From assembly GCA_001592805.2 (NCBI GenBank), contig CP051141.1, forward strand, positions 620,001 to 684,000: DNA of 64,000 bases. The letters run 5' to 3'. The notes below the pieces were generated by a model, which saw only the letters and a list, made by a program, of their open reading frames with translations, ran no database searches and was not told the origin of the DNA. The translations under genes and the position numbers were made by a program. Below are positions 50,914-61,505 of the stretch, piece by piece; within the stretch, counting starts at the first letter, position 1; each line of letters opens with the position of its first letter. Source of the stretch: Peltaster fructicola. Lineage: Eukaryota; Ascomycota; Dothideomycetes.

Positions 50914-53799
50914 ATGGAAAATACCAGCGACGAGAACTCGCAACCGATCTTCGACGTTCAGAAAGTCAACCTTCAATTCGATGTCTCAGCCAACTTTGTC
51001 GCAGCAGAGGTCGCGAACGACGTGCTCGTGCTTGCACTGTCGACCGGTCGCATCTTACGCTTTGACTTGAATAGTCCTACTGAGATCGACGACATCGACC
51101 TGCCCAAGAGACCCGCAGAGATCGGAGTGATACGACGACTGTTTCTCGACCCAAGCGCATCCCATCTGATCATATCAACTGCACTGGGCGAGAACTTCTA
51201 CCTTCATGCACAATCGAGACATCCGAAAGCACTCTCGCGACTGAAAGGCGTCCAGATACAGTGTGTAGCATGGAACCCTTCCTTTCCTACGGCATCTACT
51301 CGGGAGATACTACTTGGCGCGGGAGATGGAGCTATCTACGAGACGTACCTGGAGCCCAGCACTGAGTTCTACAGACGAGAAGAGCGGTACGTCAAGAATA
51401 TCTACCACGTGAAAGATGATGGAGTTATTGGTATACATGTGGATATTCTACCGGCAAGACCAGACCTTCGGCGGATCTTGGTGGCTACGCGTTCTAAGCT
51501 GCTGCACTTTGCGGGAGGAGTGGGCAGACAAGGTCAAGAAGGCAGCGGATCGATATACCAGCGACTGTTCGAGGGCGAAAATCCAGTCGTGCACGAGCCA
51601 GATCGTACAGGCAACACAGGTGCAATAGCAGCTTTCGAGACCTCGCCTAATTCGCCGAATGACTCTGTGCTCTCTGGCGGTGACGAGGGGAAGGAGAAAG
51701 CATTTGCATGGTTGTACGAGCAAGGCGTCTTCAGTGGCTCTCTGCTGTCCTCGCAAGCAGATTCCTTCAGCCAAGGAAGACAGCTCTTCAAGAGTGCACG
51801 ACTTTTCCCAAGAACCAAGTTGCCACAGATACAGTCCGCGAGTGGCAGAGCGCGTACTACACAGCCGTCAATGACCTCGATGACTATGACTCAGTTTCAT
51901 GTCCTAGCATTCGTTGAAGGTCGAGTGATCGCTTTCAACAGGCTGGATGACAGCGTGATCTATAACCAGCAGATCCTCGAGCCATCACAGCCAGTGCTGG
52001 GCTTGTTCTCAGATCACTCAAAGAGTACATACTGGCTGTTCACGCCTACGGAGATCTTCGAGATAGTAGTGACAGACGAATCTCGTTCAGTATGGAAGAT
52101 TATGCTGGACCAAGGCAAGTTTGAAGCAGCACAACGTTATGCGACGACAGACGAGCAGAAGGATGCTGTGGCAGCAATGACTGGTAATCATCTCATCAAC
52201 CAGGGCAAATTCCTCGAAGCAGCATCAGTGCTAGGCAAAAGCAGCAAGCCGTTCGAAGATGTAGCGCTCACCTTCATCGACAGGAACGAGTACGATGCAT
52301 TGAGGAAGTACCTGCTCACTAAGCTCGCAGCATTACCCAAGACTAGCGCCATGCAACGGACTATGCTTGCCTCATGGCTCGTTGAGCTATACATGGCGAA
52401 GCTGAACCAACTTGACGACTCCATCAGTGCCAAAGCTGAAGTCGTAGAGGGTGTAAATGTCCAAGACAACTCCAAGCAGTTGCCAGTCATGCGGAAGGAG
52501 TACCAAGGTTTTGCAGTCAAGTACAAATCAGATCTTGATCGAAGGACCACCTACGAGATCATCAGCTCACACGGCAGAGAACAAGAACTGCTATACTTTG
52601 CACAAACGATCGAGGACTATAGCTATGTCTTGGAGTACTGGGTACAACGAGAGAACTGGACGGAAGCAATGACCGTCCTGAAGCGACAAACGGAGCCGGA
52701 GATGTTCTACCGCTACAGTACAGTGCTCATGACACACACTCCAGTCGAGCTCACAGAAGTCCTTATGAGACAAACTAACCTCGATCCAAAGAAGCTCATC
52801 CCAGCTTTGCTGAACTACAACAAAGTCCTTGGATCGTCTCTACCCTTGGGACAGAATCAAGCTATACGATATCTGCTGTTCTGCATAACACAACATTCAA
52901 CGGAGCCGGCATTACACAACACATTGATATCCCTATATGCATCAAACCCAGCCACTGACGAGGCACCTCTCTTGTCGTACTTGGAGACTCAATCTGAAGC
53001 AAAAGAGAGCAACTACGACGCCGATTTTGCTCTCCGCTTGTGCATAGCTCACAAGCGTGTCCGGTCGGCAGTGCATGTATACTGTGCCATGTCGCAGTAT
53101 GCATCTGCCGTCGACCTCGCGCTCAAGCATGACGAGATCGAGCTCGCGGCAGACGTGGCCGAACATTCTGGTAGCGACAAGGTGCTCAAGAAGAAGCTCT
53201 GGCTCAAGGTAGCTAAGAAAGTCATTGGACAGACCAAAGGCATCAAGAGTGCCATGGAGTTCCTCAAGAAGTGCGATCTTCTGCGTATAGAAGATCTGAT
53301 CCCGTTCTTCCCAGATTTCGTCGTCATTGACGACTTCAAGGAGGAGATCTGCGCGGCTCTCGAGACATACTCTCGCGAGATTGATTCCCTCAAGGCACAG
53401 ATGGACGCTTCCGCTGCCACAGCTACATCCATCAAGACTTCTATCAGCGAGCTAAGCTCGAGATATGCCATTGTTGAGCCTGGCGAGCGATGCTGGAAGT
53501 GTCGACTACCTCTCCTGATGCGGCAGTTCTTCGTCTTCCCATGTCAGCATTCGTTCCATACTGACTGCCTAGGCGACCTGGTGCTCAAGGCTGTGGGCAT
53601 GACACAAGCAAAGCGCATACGTGAGCTGCAACGCGAGGTCGGCAGAGCAGTCGTTGGTGGCCACCGTCGAGAAGGTATGGTACAGGAGCTTGACGCTATG
53701 GTCGCAGGCGCATGTGTGCTCTGCTCAGAGATGGCGGTCAAGACGATCGATGAGCCTTTCATCACGGACAATGATGATGTAGATGAATGGGCGATATGA
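50914..53799 (+). CDS. VPS18: Vacuolar sorting protein VPS18/Pep3
   Basis: Core subunit of the HOPS and CORVET tethering complexes that drive endosome and vacuole fusion. It is a single exon of 961 residues from the ATG at 50914. The N-terminal beta-propeller (about 1-350) includes GRILRFDLNSP, VIRRLFLDPSASHLIIST, NFYLHAQSRHPKALSRLKG and QCVAWNPSF. The C-terminal half is alpha-solenoid with clathrin-repeat character (VVLEYWVQREN-like segments, YLLFCITQH). A coiled coil leads to the RING: CWKCRLPLLMRQFFVFPCQH, FHTDCL and a final CVLCSE pair. The FVFPCQHSFH segment is the VPS18 signature. Confidence 0.95.
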   Translation: MENTSDENSQPIFDVQKVNLQFDVSANFVAAEVANDVLVLALSTGRILRFDLNSPTEIDDIDLPKRPAEIGVIRRLFLDPSASHLIISTALGENFYLHAQSRHPKALSRLKGVQIQCVAWNPSFPTASTREILLGAGDGAIYETYLEPSTEFYRREERYVKNIYHVKDDGVIGIHVDILPARPDLRRILVATRSKLLHFAGGVGRQGQEGSGSIYQRLFEGENPVVHEPDRTGNTGAIAAFETSPNSPNDSVLSGGDEGKEKAFAWLYEQGVFSGSLLSSQADSFSQGRQLFKSARLFPRTKLPQIQSASGRARTTQPSMTSMTMTQFHVLAFVEGRVIAFNRLDDSVIYNQQILEPSQPVLGLFSDHSKSTYWLFTPTEIFEIVVTDESRSVWKIMLDQGKFEAAQRYATTDEQKDAVAAMTGNHLINQGKFLEAASVLGKSSKPFEDVALTFIDRNEYDALRKYLLTKLAALPKTSAMQRTMLASWLVELYMAKLNQLDDSISAKAEVVEGVNVQDNSKQLPVMRKEYQGFAVKYKSDLDRRTTYEIISSHGREQELLYFAQTIEDYSYVLEYWVQRENWTEAMTVLKRQTEPEMFYRYSTVLMTHTPVELTEVLMRQTNLDPKKLIPALLNYNKVLGSSLPLGQNQAIRYLLFCITQHSTEPALHNTLISLYASNPATDEAPLLSYLETQSEAKESNYDADFALRLCIAHKRVRSAVHVYCAMSQYASAVDLALKHDEIELAADVAEHSGSDKVLKKKLWLKVAKKVIGQTKGIKSAMEFLKKCDLLRIEDLIPFFPDFVVIDDFKEEICAALETYSREIDSLKAQMDASAATATSIKTSISELSSRYAIVEPGERCWKCRLPLLMRQFFVFPCQHSFHTDCLGDLVLKAVGMTQAKRIRELQREVGRAVVGGHRREGMVQELDAMVAGACVLCSEMAVKTIDEPFITDNDDVDEWAI

Positions 53800-53881
53800 G
53801 GGGCATACAACAACACCAATGATACCCATATGCATTCAACCGTCGCATTCGTGAGAATCGTGCTCTATACTGTTACATTTG

Positions 53882-55753
53882 CTATCCTTTGCCAAGGTCT
53901 CGACACTTCCACGCTGCCATGCCCGCACAGAGGGCACCAATGAACAGACAAACACCAATGCCACTCATGCCATCTTTTGGCGCTTGCAGTCCCTCCCCAG
54001 CATCGGTCAGCTCTGGACTCTTCCCAGGCTCCAAGATGCTGAACACGATTGTACTTATGCCAGTGCCGATAAACTGGGGCATAGTTGTGTACAGGTTGAG
54101 TATACCAAGGTAGATACCAGCAAGCTCTCCTGTCTGACTCGCACCGTGTGCAGAGGCATCACTGTCATGGCGTAAGTGCAGCGTAGGGGAGTCCAGCTCC
54201 ACAGCATCGTCCGGCACCTGTTGATACGTCCCGTTCCTCCTATGAGCCTGCGGTATGTCTGATGACAGCTTGTTGATTTCGGCGCCAATCAGCGCAAATG
54301 ATGCCCATCCGCCAATCGCCCATGGCACACCGCAGAGTGCGACGAGCACGGTTGCGAAACCGACTGAGCGTACAGTCGGCGCCCAGACCATGCTTACTGC
54401 AAACATGATGTTGGCGACTGTCCACGCCTGAGCGATTGTCGGCCGCTGAATATGCCAGCTCTGTAGACTTCTCACAACTTTCGCCATCCTTTGCGACGGG
54501 CGCACAGTATAGTTCGTGTTCTCGGTGTCATCGACCGACCTTGCGAGATATGGCAGTATGATTGAAATGATGAAGCTGACCAGGCTGAAGACCACAAGAG
54601 ATGTGCTGCCAACTCTGCCCACATCGCTCAGAGCGTCATTGCTGGTCTGTCTTGTGGCACTGTAGCGCAGGTAGATCTCGCCGACCCAGGTGGAAGAGTA
54701 GAACAAGAAGGGAAACCAGCCGATCCATGACCAGAAGGTGACCCAGCAGATCGCTCTTATTGGCGGTGGTAGCTTCATTGTCGTGTCCCAGATGTCGCGC
54801 AATACAGAGTATGCGCTTTTCCACTCCTTGTCATGCTTGTCGTTGAGGACCAGCGCTCTCTCTTGTACGGCATAGCAGGTGATGCCTTGCGATAGAATTA
54901 GGGCTATGGCCGCGATGACACACACCTTCTTGAACTGCGTGTTGCCAAGGAACGACTGCCCAAGTGTCGCCATGAGATCAATCGATCCAATTGCATACAC
55001 AAGAAGATGTCCCAGACCAGCAACTCGGGACACCCATGCAGAACCAAGATGCTGCTTGTGTACAGGAAGCATATCGACGACCAAGCTTCGACAGGTAGCC
55101 TGCACAACATTGATGACAAAGTCAAGGACATAGATGTCAAAGACTGCAGCCACAATTGTGATTGTCCGCCGTCTCTCGTCGTTACTGATAAATATGCCAA
55201 CAATGTCTTCCATCCAAGCCAGCAGCACCAGACAGATAACCACTCCAACTGTTCCTGCTACCATGAACGGCCGTCTCCTGCCATATTTGCCAGTCCATTT
55301 GTCCGAAATCATTCCTACTACTGGCTGCATGACCAGACCACTGAGAGGGCCGGCGATCCACACCAGAGAGAGCATTGACTTGGAGAGACCGAGGGAGAGT
55401 AGGTATGGCGTGCAGTAGGTCATCTCAGTACCCCAGCAGAACTGCAGACCGATCATGGAGCAAGTGAGCAGAAACATTCGAATCGGCTCCGTTGGGCCTT
55501 TGATCTTAGGATGGCCAGTCCATGATGTCTGCGAGACCGGCATGGTCTCGTTGTTGCTTTCACTGTTGCTGCCGTCGTTGCTGTTGTTGTCGTTGCTATT
55601 GTCTTGGGATACTCGAGATGAGGCAGTCTCCTTCTCAGCAGGCTCTGCTGGCTCTCTCGTAATGGTCTCCGTTGGTTCTGTTGCAATTGGTCCTGTCGGT
55701 CTTGCTGCAGTAAGCCCTGTCGCAGTAGGTTCGGGGTGGGTGGGCGTGCTCAT
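53882..55753 (-). CDS. Sucrose/glucoside transporter, GPH (SUT) family
   Basis: A 623-residue plasma- or vacuolar-membrane proton-coupled sugar transporter, single exon, with about 12 hydrophobic segments. The first 90 residues are a hydrophilic Thr/Pro tail with a Asn/Ser tract. Diagnostic segments: LLTCSMIGLQFCWGTEMTY (TM1), LSLVWIAGPLSGLVMQPVVG, SDKWTGKYGRRRPFM (RRRPF of SUT transporters) and WVTFWSWIGWFPFLFYSS. The long central loop and the ending FLFIGALCAGMAAWK-like last TM fit plant SUT and fungal relatives such as S. pombe Sut1. The sugar specificity (sucrose, maltose or another glucoside) is not readable from sequence. Confidence 0.91.
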   Translation of the reverse strand: MSTPTHPEPTATGLTAARPTGPIATEPTETITREPAEPAEKETASSRVSQDNSNDNNSNDGSNSESNNETMPVSQTSWTGHPKIKGPTEPIRMFLLTCSMIGLQFCWGTEMTYCTPYLLSLGLSKSMLSLVWIAGPLSGLVMQPVVGMISDKWTGKYGRRRPFMVAGTVGVVICLVLLAWMEDIVGIFISNDERRRTITIVAAVFDIYVLDFVINVVQATCRSLVVDMLPVHKQHLGSAWVSRVAGLGHLLVYAIGSIDLMATLGQSFLGNTQFKKVCVIAAIALILSQGITCYAVQERALVLNDKHDKEWKSAYSVLRDIWDTTMKLPPPIRAICWVTFWSWIGWFPFLFYSSTWVGEIYLRYSATRQTSNDALSDVGRVGSTSLVVFSLVSFIISIILPYLARSVDDTENTNYTVRPSQRMAKVVRSLQSWHIQRPTIAQAWTVANIMFAVSMVWAPTVRSVGFATVLVALCGVPWAIGGWASFALIGAEINKLSSDIPQAHRRNGTYQQVPDDAVELDSPTLHLRHDSDASAHGASQTGELAGIYLGILNLYTTMPQFIGTGISTIVFSILEPGKSPELTDAGEGLQAPKDGMSGIGVCLFIGALCAGMAAWKCRDLGKG

Positions 55754-56186
55754 CGAGTCTTCAGTCGAGCTTCGAGCATGATGCGCTCACAATGCCGTGC
55801 TGCTATCGGGTCACCATGGGTGTGCGTATAGGAGGAGGTGAAGATGCGCAACGTATGCAGCGACCTAACGGCAGAATGGACGCGACAGCCATAAATTGAT
55901 CTTGGTTTAGCGTGTCTCACGCTCATCCCTGTGCTATGACGACGATCGTGGTGTTTTTAAGCTTCAGCACGTCGACCACATGGCGAGTTGCCTACCTAGG
56001 GCGAACGAAGGACACTATTCATCGTCGGATTGATTTCGTGAGCTATCTATCCTTTAGTTGATCGGAGCCAGAGCCGCTATATCGATGCAAGGATCAGTCC
56101 CCGAATCAGCCATTACGCCTCGACCTGTCGTCCTCGCACATCTCAAAGCACTCTCGATTCAATCGACTTGCTAGCTCGCAGTATGA
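55754..56186. other. Intergenic, SUT promoter and G6PD 3' flank
   Basis: About 430 bp without a supported gene. Confidence 0.45.
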
Positions 56187-57918
56187 TTACAACTTGGTTG
56201 GTTCAGCCGATGTGACTGGCCATTGGTAACCAGCGGCATCAGAGAACTTATAACCGTAGCTAGAAGTGAAGTCGTCCAGCACAGCTGGTCCACGTGAGCC
56301 TAGAGACGCATTAGTAGCTGTCAAACCCGACTGTACATTCCACTCACCGTATGGGTAGCCCATTGGTACAATCTCCTTGTTGTCGTCGAGGTAGTGCAGG
56401 AGCGGAGAGAAGATCTTCCATGAGGCGTCGAGCTCATCGTCACGCACAAAGTTGCTGTGGTCGCCCTTCAAAGCGTCCAGGATCAAACTTTCGTAGGCCT
56501 CTGGGATCTTGAGATCAGAGAATCGTCGTCGGTAGGTCAAGTCCAGCTCAGTAACCACAGTCTGCATGCTCAGACCAGGGAGCTTGCTGTTCATCTTGAT
56601 GTAGACACTCTCGTTTGGCTGGACACGAATAACAAGCTCGTTTCGTGGAATGTCCTTGAAGATTCCGCTGGTGACATCCTTGAACTGAATTCGTACCTCT
56701 GTCTTTTGCTCGTTGAGCGCCTTTCCAGCCTTGAGGATAAATGGCACGCCATCCCAGCGCTCGTTCTTGATAAATGCGACCATGGAAGCAAAGGTCGGAC
56801 ACCTAGACTCCTTAGGCACGGTATCGTCCTCCTTGTATCCTGGCTTCGATCCGTCGAGTGACTTCTCGTACTGTCCGATGATCACGTCCTTTGGCTCGAT
56901 CGATGGAATGCCACGTAGCACGCGCACCTTCTCGTCACGGATGTCCTCAGCTGAGAACGAGATTGGTCGCTCCATAGCCAGAAGTGTCAGGACTTGGAGC
57001 AAATGGTTCTGCATGACATCACGGATGATGCCAAACTCATCGAAGTAGCCTCCACGGCTGTGCTTGTGTCAGTCAGGTCAAGGTCAGCTGCATAAGACAT
57101 ACCCTTCCGTGCCGAACGGCTCCTTGAATGTGATCTGAACATTATCGATGTGGTGTCGGTTCCATGTGGCACCGAAGAACTCGTTACCGAATCGCAGGAT
57201 GAGGATGTTCTTCACCATCTCCTTGCCAAGATAGTGGTCAATACGGAAGATCTCCTCCTCCTTCCAGTTAGGTCGGAGGGCCTTGTCCAGGCTTCGCGAG
57301 GACTCAAGGTCCTTGCCGAATGGCTTCTCGATGATGATACGGGCGATGCCATTCTCTGGGTAGTTGTTCTTCTTGAGGTGCTCCGAGACTGGAATGAAGA
57401 CCGAGGGCGGCAATGCCATGTAGAAAATCCTGTTGGTCTCCTTCTGTGATTTCTCCAGATCCTTCAGGTGCTTCTCAAGCTCCTGGAAGCTCTCATCCTG
57501 ATCGTACTGACCACTAACGTAGGTACAGATCTCGAGGAACTTCTCAAGCTGCTGCTCCATCTCTTTTGTTGGTGTCTTGATGTGGCTCTTCACTCGCTTG
57601 ATGAACTCCTGGTGGTCCATCTTCGTTCGTGCATATCCAATGATCTTGATGCCATTTGGGAGGTATGAATTGCGGTATAGTCCGAAGAGGGCTGGGAAGG
57701 TCTTCTTCTTGGCGAGATCACCGGAAGCACCAAGCACGATGATTGTCGTGTTCTCCTTGAGCTCGATGTTGCTAGGAAACAAGTCAGCATTGAGGTAGAA
57801 CTACACAAGCAACTTCTTCAATGTAGCTCGCGACTGAAAAGCAGCGACCTCACGAGGCCAGATTGTGGACTTACCCAGCAGTGGCTTCGACCTCTGGCTT
57901 GATAACGGTGTCCGGCAT
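56187..57918 (-). CDS. ZWF1: Glucose-6-phosphate 1-dehydrogenase
   Basis: First, rate-setting enzyme of the oxidative pentose phosphate pathway; oxidises glucose 6-phosphate and makes cytosolic NADPH. Exons on the minus strand are 57918-57875, 57771-57103, 57057-56348 and 56299-56187 (511 residues). The introns are 103, 45 and 48 bp. NADP-binding GASGDLAKKKTFPALFGLY near residue 35, the active site RIDHYLGKEMV, the substrate-binding EKPFGKDLESS and the C-terminal SRGPAVLDDF and DAAGYQWP are all present. The last intron is a multiple of three and stop-free, so its retention would insert 16 residues between YPYG and SRGPA. The start was taken from MPDTVIKPEVEATAG in exon 1. Confidence 0.97.
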
Positions 57919-59642
57919 GATGAAGATGTGCGGCTATGCAGTATCTCTCGAGATAGTGAACACCGTGTGGAGCTCAGACAGAAACGCCTGTATCTATGAG
58001 AGCAGCAAGAATCGAGAATGGGAAAGGAGTAGAAGGCAGTTGTTGTTGTTGAGATGTGCTCGGAGAAGTGATTCTCAAGCAGGCCACGCTGCTGCTCGCT
58101 GGCCCACGCCTATTCAATGTTTTTTGGTGGGGTGCTTTCGAGTGATGAGAGCATCCACCGATTCTTGCCCTGTGTTATGTTTTTGGCTGCGGAGATACGT
58201 CACTTTTTGCCTCGAATGCCGATGGTTCCTATTTGACAATGCTCTCAGACAGGCATTCAGAGCTTGCAATGCTGCACAGCAGCGTTATATGCGGGTATTC
58301 GTGGCACTGCTGATGACACAGGTGTGAAATCTGTCATGATCAGATGGAGCTCAGTCAGCTCATCGGCATATTTACATCATCACTCTCCTCCAACCGCTAT
58401 CTTTTGGCTGCCGGAGAAGATCAAAACGGCTGCTCCTGCATCTGACCTATCAATGATCGATTGTGTCCTGTACGCACAACCTTCGGAGCTCTCCATAAAG
58501 ACCTGTATGAGATCTGCCCAGTACCCACCGGGCATGTATTCCTCACTATACCCTCAGTAATGGTAGACGCTGCAAGCCGGTCGTTTTTTGAGCCGCACAA
58601 CCGCGTGGAGGCCTCCATCCGATCTTACTCAGCTTCGCTTGGGAGAATCTGATAGTGCTTGGCTGAAGTACATTGCTAGCCATTCCGCTTGTCGAAGCAG
58701 AGACAAGACTTGGCCTTGCTCAGAAACTTTTGTGCGCAGCAATATCTCGCTGCCCAGCTTTGAGCTCGAGCAGCTTGTGCTTTGTAGTACTACAGATAGG
58801 CTGGGACGGATGATCTTTTGATTACTGCAAAGGTGCAGAATCTGTTGCAGACCTTGAGGAATTATAGGATGTGAATCGTCTCACCCAGCCTACAACGAGC
58901 CATCGCAGCCCATACTTCGTCTGTAAGCTCGCCAATCCTCACAGCTTCACACGTCTGCAGGTGTACAGAGCACAAGCTGGTATGGTTACGCGAATCAAAG
59001 GGCCCAAGAAGTGTAAGTTGTCTCATCGTCAGGAGAGAATAGATAGAGATGAAGCACATCTGGCAGTCGAGAATGCCTTAACATTGCTGAACAGGGTCGT
59101 CCCGTTAAACAGTAGGTCTACGATACACTAAAGACGTGATCTAAAGGTGATGATCTCGTTTCGAGGAGCTTTGTGGTCGACATCGCGAATGGTTCCGAAT
59201 CTCCAGTGCGAGGTACTAACACGATCACTTCCAGCTGTCTAAAGACGTGATGCCAAAGGTGCTGATCTCGTTTCGAGGAGCTTTGTGGTCGAGGAAGAGT
59301 TGAATGGCAGCGACATCGGCAGAAAGCATCTTGCGTTGTGGGTGATGTGCATTTATGCTGACAGTATCACGATGTGAGCACCATTCAGAATCGTCGTGAT
59401 ATCGCTGCGAGATAAGGCATGTATCGCGTCGCAGAAAGAGTTTTGAAGTCGTTGAACCTCTGCCGAGGGCGCTAGCCAATCGCCTTGTGCGCTCCACATG
59501 ACTCAATTTCTTCTTGGCGCCGCACTCAATTCTCTGGGACTAGCAACATCGAATGTGACTGCAGCGACACAATACGACATCCACGACGACAGGACTACTA
59601 CAACACCCAGCACTTCTTTAGTCGCCAACAGAAGTCAGCAAG
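57919..59642. other. Long stretch upstream of G6PD and eL33 genes
   Basis: About 1.7 kb with only short frames. It contains a 53-bp direct repeat (59128-59292), listed separately. No RNA gene or transposon was recognised. Confidence 0.4.
59128..59292. repeat. 53/54-bp imperfect direct repeat, 111 bp apart
   Basis: Copy 1 (59128-59180) and copy 2 (59239-59292) share the same order: CTAAAGACGTGAT, then AAAGGT, then GATCTCGTTTCGAGGAGC and TTTGTGGTCGA. They differ at about four positions including one indel, roughly 92% identity. The 58 bp between them are unrelated. CTCGTTTCGAG within each copy is a small palindrome. This looks like a segmental duplication upstream of the eL33 gene. Confidence 0.85.
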
Positions 59643-60131
59643 ATGCCTTCCGGACAGGGACACCGACTCTACGTCAAGTACGTGCAACTCAACCGCCAGC
59701 GCAACGTCAATGCAGTCTTGCGATGACGAAGACTTGCGCACGACAGCATGGATTTGAAGGACTTGAACTGACAAGACTGCAGGGGCAAGCACATTTCTTT
59801 CCAGCGAGGAAAGCGAAACAGCAACCCAGACACATCTCTTATCAAGATCGAGGGCGTCGATGACTCCAAGGGAGCCAGCTTCTACCTGGGCAAGCGCATT
59901 GCATACGTGTACCGAGGAAAGACAGAGATTCGAGGAACAAAGATCCGAGTGATCTGGGGCAAGGTCACACGAACACACGGTATGCTGCAACATATTGGGA
60001 AGAAGTCTCGAGTGAGGACTAACATATAGTAAGGCAACTCTGGTGTCGTCCGAGCACAGTTCAAGAGCAACCTGCCACCAAAGAGCCTGGGAGCCATGGT
60101 GCGCGTCATGCTTTACCCAAGCTCGATATAG
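59643..60131 (+). CDS. RPL33: 60S ribosomal protein eL33 (L33/L35A)
   Basis: Large ribosomal subunit protein. Exons are 59643-59677 (35 nt), 59783-59979 and 60034-60131, giving 109 residues; introns are 105 and 54 bp. The product starts [20 protein letters not shown] (first splice inside VKG) and has [46 protein letters not shown] (second splice at HG) and [20 protein letters not shown]. The second acceptor is the AG at 60032-60033; an AG five bases upstream would break the frame. The RP-typical long first intron is present. Confidence 0.95.
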
Positions 60132-60526
60132 ATGCATTACCTGCGGCGCTGGGAACGATGAATGTTTTGACTGGTGAGAGAAACGGAGGTGTCCAACACA
60201 CGAACAACACAACATCTGCATTGCTGCTACGGCGTATGGTCAAAAATTATGGCGTAGTAGTGTTATGAAGTAGCTGGGTATATCGGCGCTTCCATACAAT
60301 CAATCTTCAAGACAAAGTGGATATGGATATGGCTCGTAGAAGATGCGTAGCAATCCAATCTCTCTCTGAACGAATACTATGAGCTGGAGCACAGCAGTGC
60401 TTCATTAAGAAGCTGCGTCATACAGTTTCATATTTGTGTCAGCAGCAGTGCTTCACTGTGAAGCTATGTCATGAGGTATCGTACATATGCCAAACGCCAA
60501 CGCTATGCCATGGACGGGATCTAAGC
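60132..60526. other. Convergent 3' region, eL33 and BRX1
   Basis: About 395 bp between two gene ends. It holds the paired hairpin repeat at 60392-60472 and no gene. Confidence 0.5.
60392..60472. repeat. Two direct repeats, each a short hairpin
   Basis: Units at 60392-60421 and 60443-60472 share CAGCAGTGCTTCA and then GAAGC, with a final GTCAT, 51 bp apart. Each unit folds: GCTTC-ATTAA-GAAGC in the first and GCTTCAC-T-GTGAAGC in the second. The stem is preserved while the loop bases differ. The pair lies between two convergent gene ends and could sit in either 3' UTR. Confidence 0.6.
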
Positions 60527-61505
60527 TCAGGCGAAAACTCTGCGATTGTCGAGCTCGTCAACCTCTCTTGTACCCTCGCCGGATCTGAGACCCAGATCTC
60601 GTCTCTTGGCTTTACGCTCACCTTCACCCTCTGCACGGCGATTGTATTTTCCAGCCTTCGTCCTGCGTAGATCTGATCGTATTTGGTTCGGACTGACGAA
60701 TTCTTTGTTCTCGTAGATGACCGGACCGCCAAAGCTGCCCTCAAGTGTGACAATTGGTGTCAGGACCAGCCGTGGTCCGATCTCGATCAACGAGATCGAC
60801 GTATCTCCCAGCTTACCAACAACAGCAGGGGCTGCATTCTCCTGCTCTTCTTCAGGCTTGGCCTTCGACGTCTCAGTTTCGGAGATCTGGTAGCATCGTA
60901 TCCATATCTTGCCGTCTGCAAGAGTGAAACCCATAACATGGTCTACGAATGGCTTGGTCCTGCGGCTCGTCGGCGGCACGCCGAATGCCTGTGTGAGGAG
61001 CTCTTTCAGAACTCGAGTGTGAGCCTGTTTGTCGAAGTTTGCGTCGAACGAAAGGACCGGTCTGGAGCCTTTCAAGCAGTTACCGGTAAAGTTCAGCTCC
61101 TCCATGGTGTGAACGTTCTGGCAGTGCATCTTCACTGTAGGACCATTCGGAGGTTTCGACAGCCATATGTAGAGATCTTTGCCCTTGCGTGCTTCGAAGA
61201 ACATAACATTGTTGCAGTTGTACAGGTCTGCGAGCTCATTGAGTTGTGATAGCTGGGTTTTTGTGTCGAGCTTTGCATCTTTTCGACTGTGTGGTAGCAA
61301 GGAATGTAGATCAGACAGCAGATGGCGATGTCTATGATGGTGAGCACAATTCCAGCACTACCCTGAAAGCACTGTACCTGAATGTGACGCCTCGTGAGGT
61401 CAACATCAACAGTCTCTGTCTGTTCTTCGGTTTGTCTTCCTCCGCCGCATCTCGTAGGGAACCATTCGACTTGGTCTTGGAGATTGATTTGTATACTGAA
61501 GCCAT
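60527..61505 (-). CDS. BRX1: Ribosome biogenesis protein BRX1 (Brix domain)
   Basis: Nucleolar 60S assembly factor acting with Ebp2 on pre-rRNA. Exons on the minus strand are 61505-61378 and 61331-60527 (310 residues) with a 44-bp intron; the splice rebuilds SRGVTFRHRHLLSDL. The start MASVYKSISKTKSNGS matches the family N-terminus. The Brix domain has LLPHSRKDAKLDTKTQLSQL, NCNNVMFFEARKGKDLYIWL, GPTVKMHCQNVHTMEELNF and GNCLKGSRPVLSFD, the sigma-70-like beta strands to IGPRLVLTP and FGGPVIYENKEFVSPNQIR. The C-terminal tail is Arg/Lys-rich. Confidence 0.95.

Noticed and set aside
59225-59506. A 93-codon minus-strand frame covering one copy of the 53-bp repeat
   Set aside because: It has no ATG at its start and no homology; the repeat is better explained as non-coding duplication.
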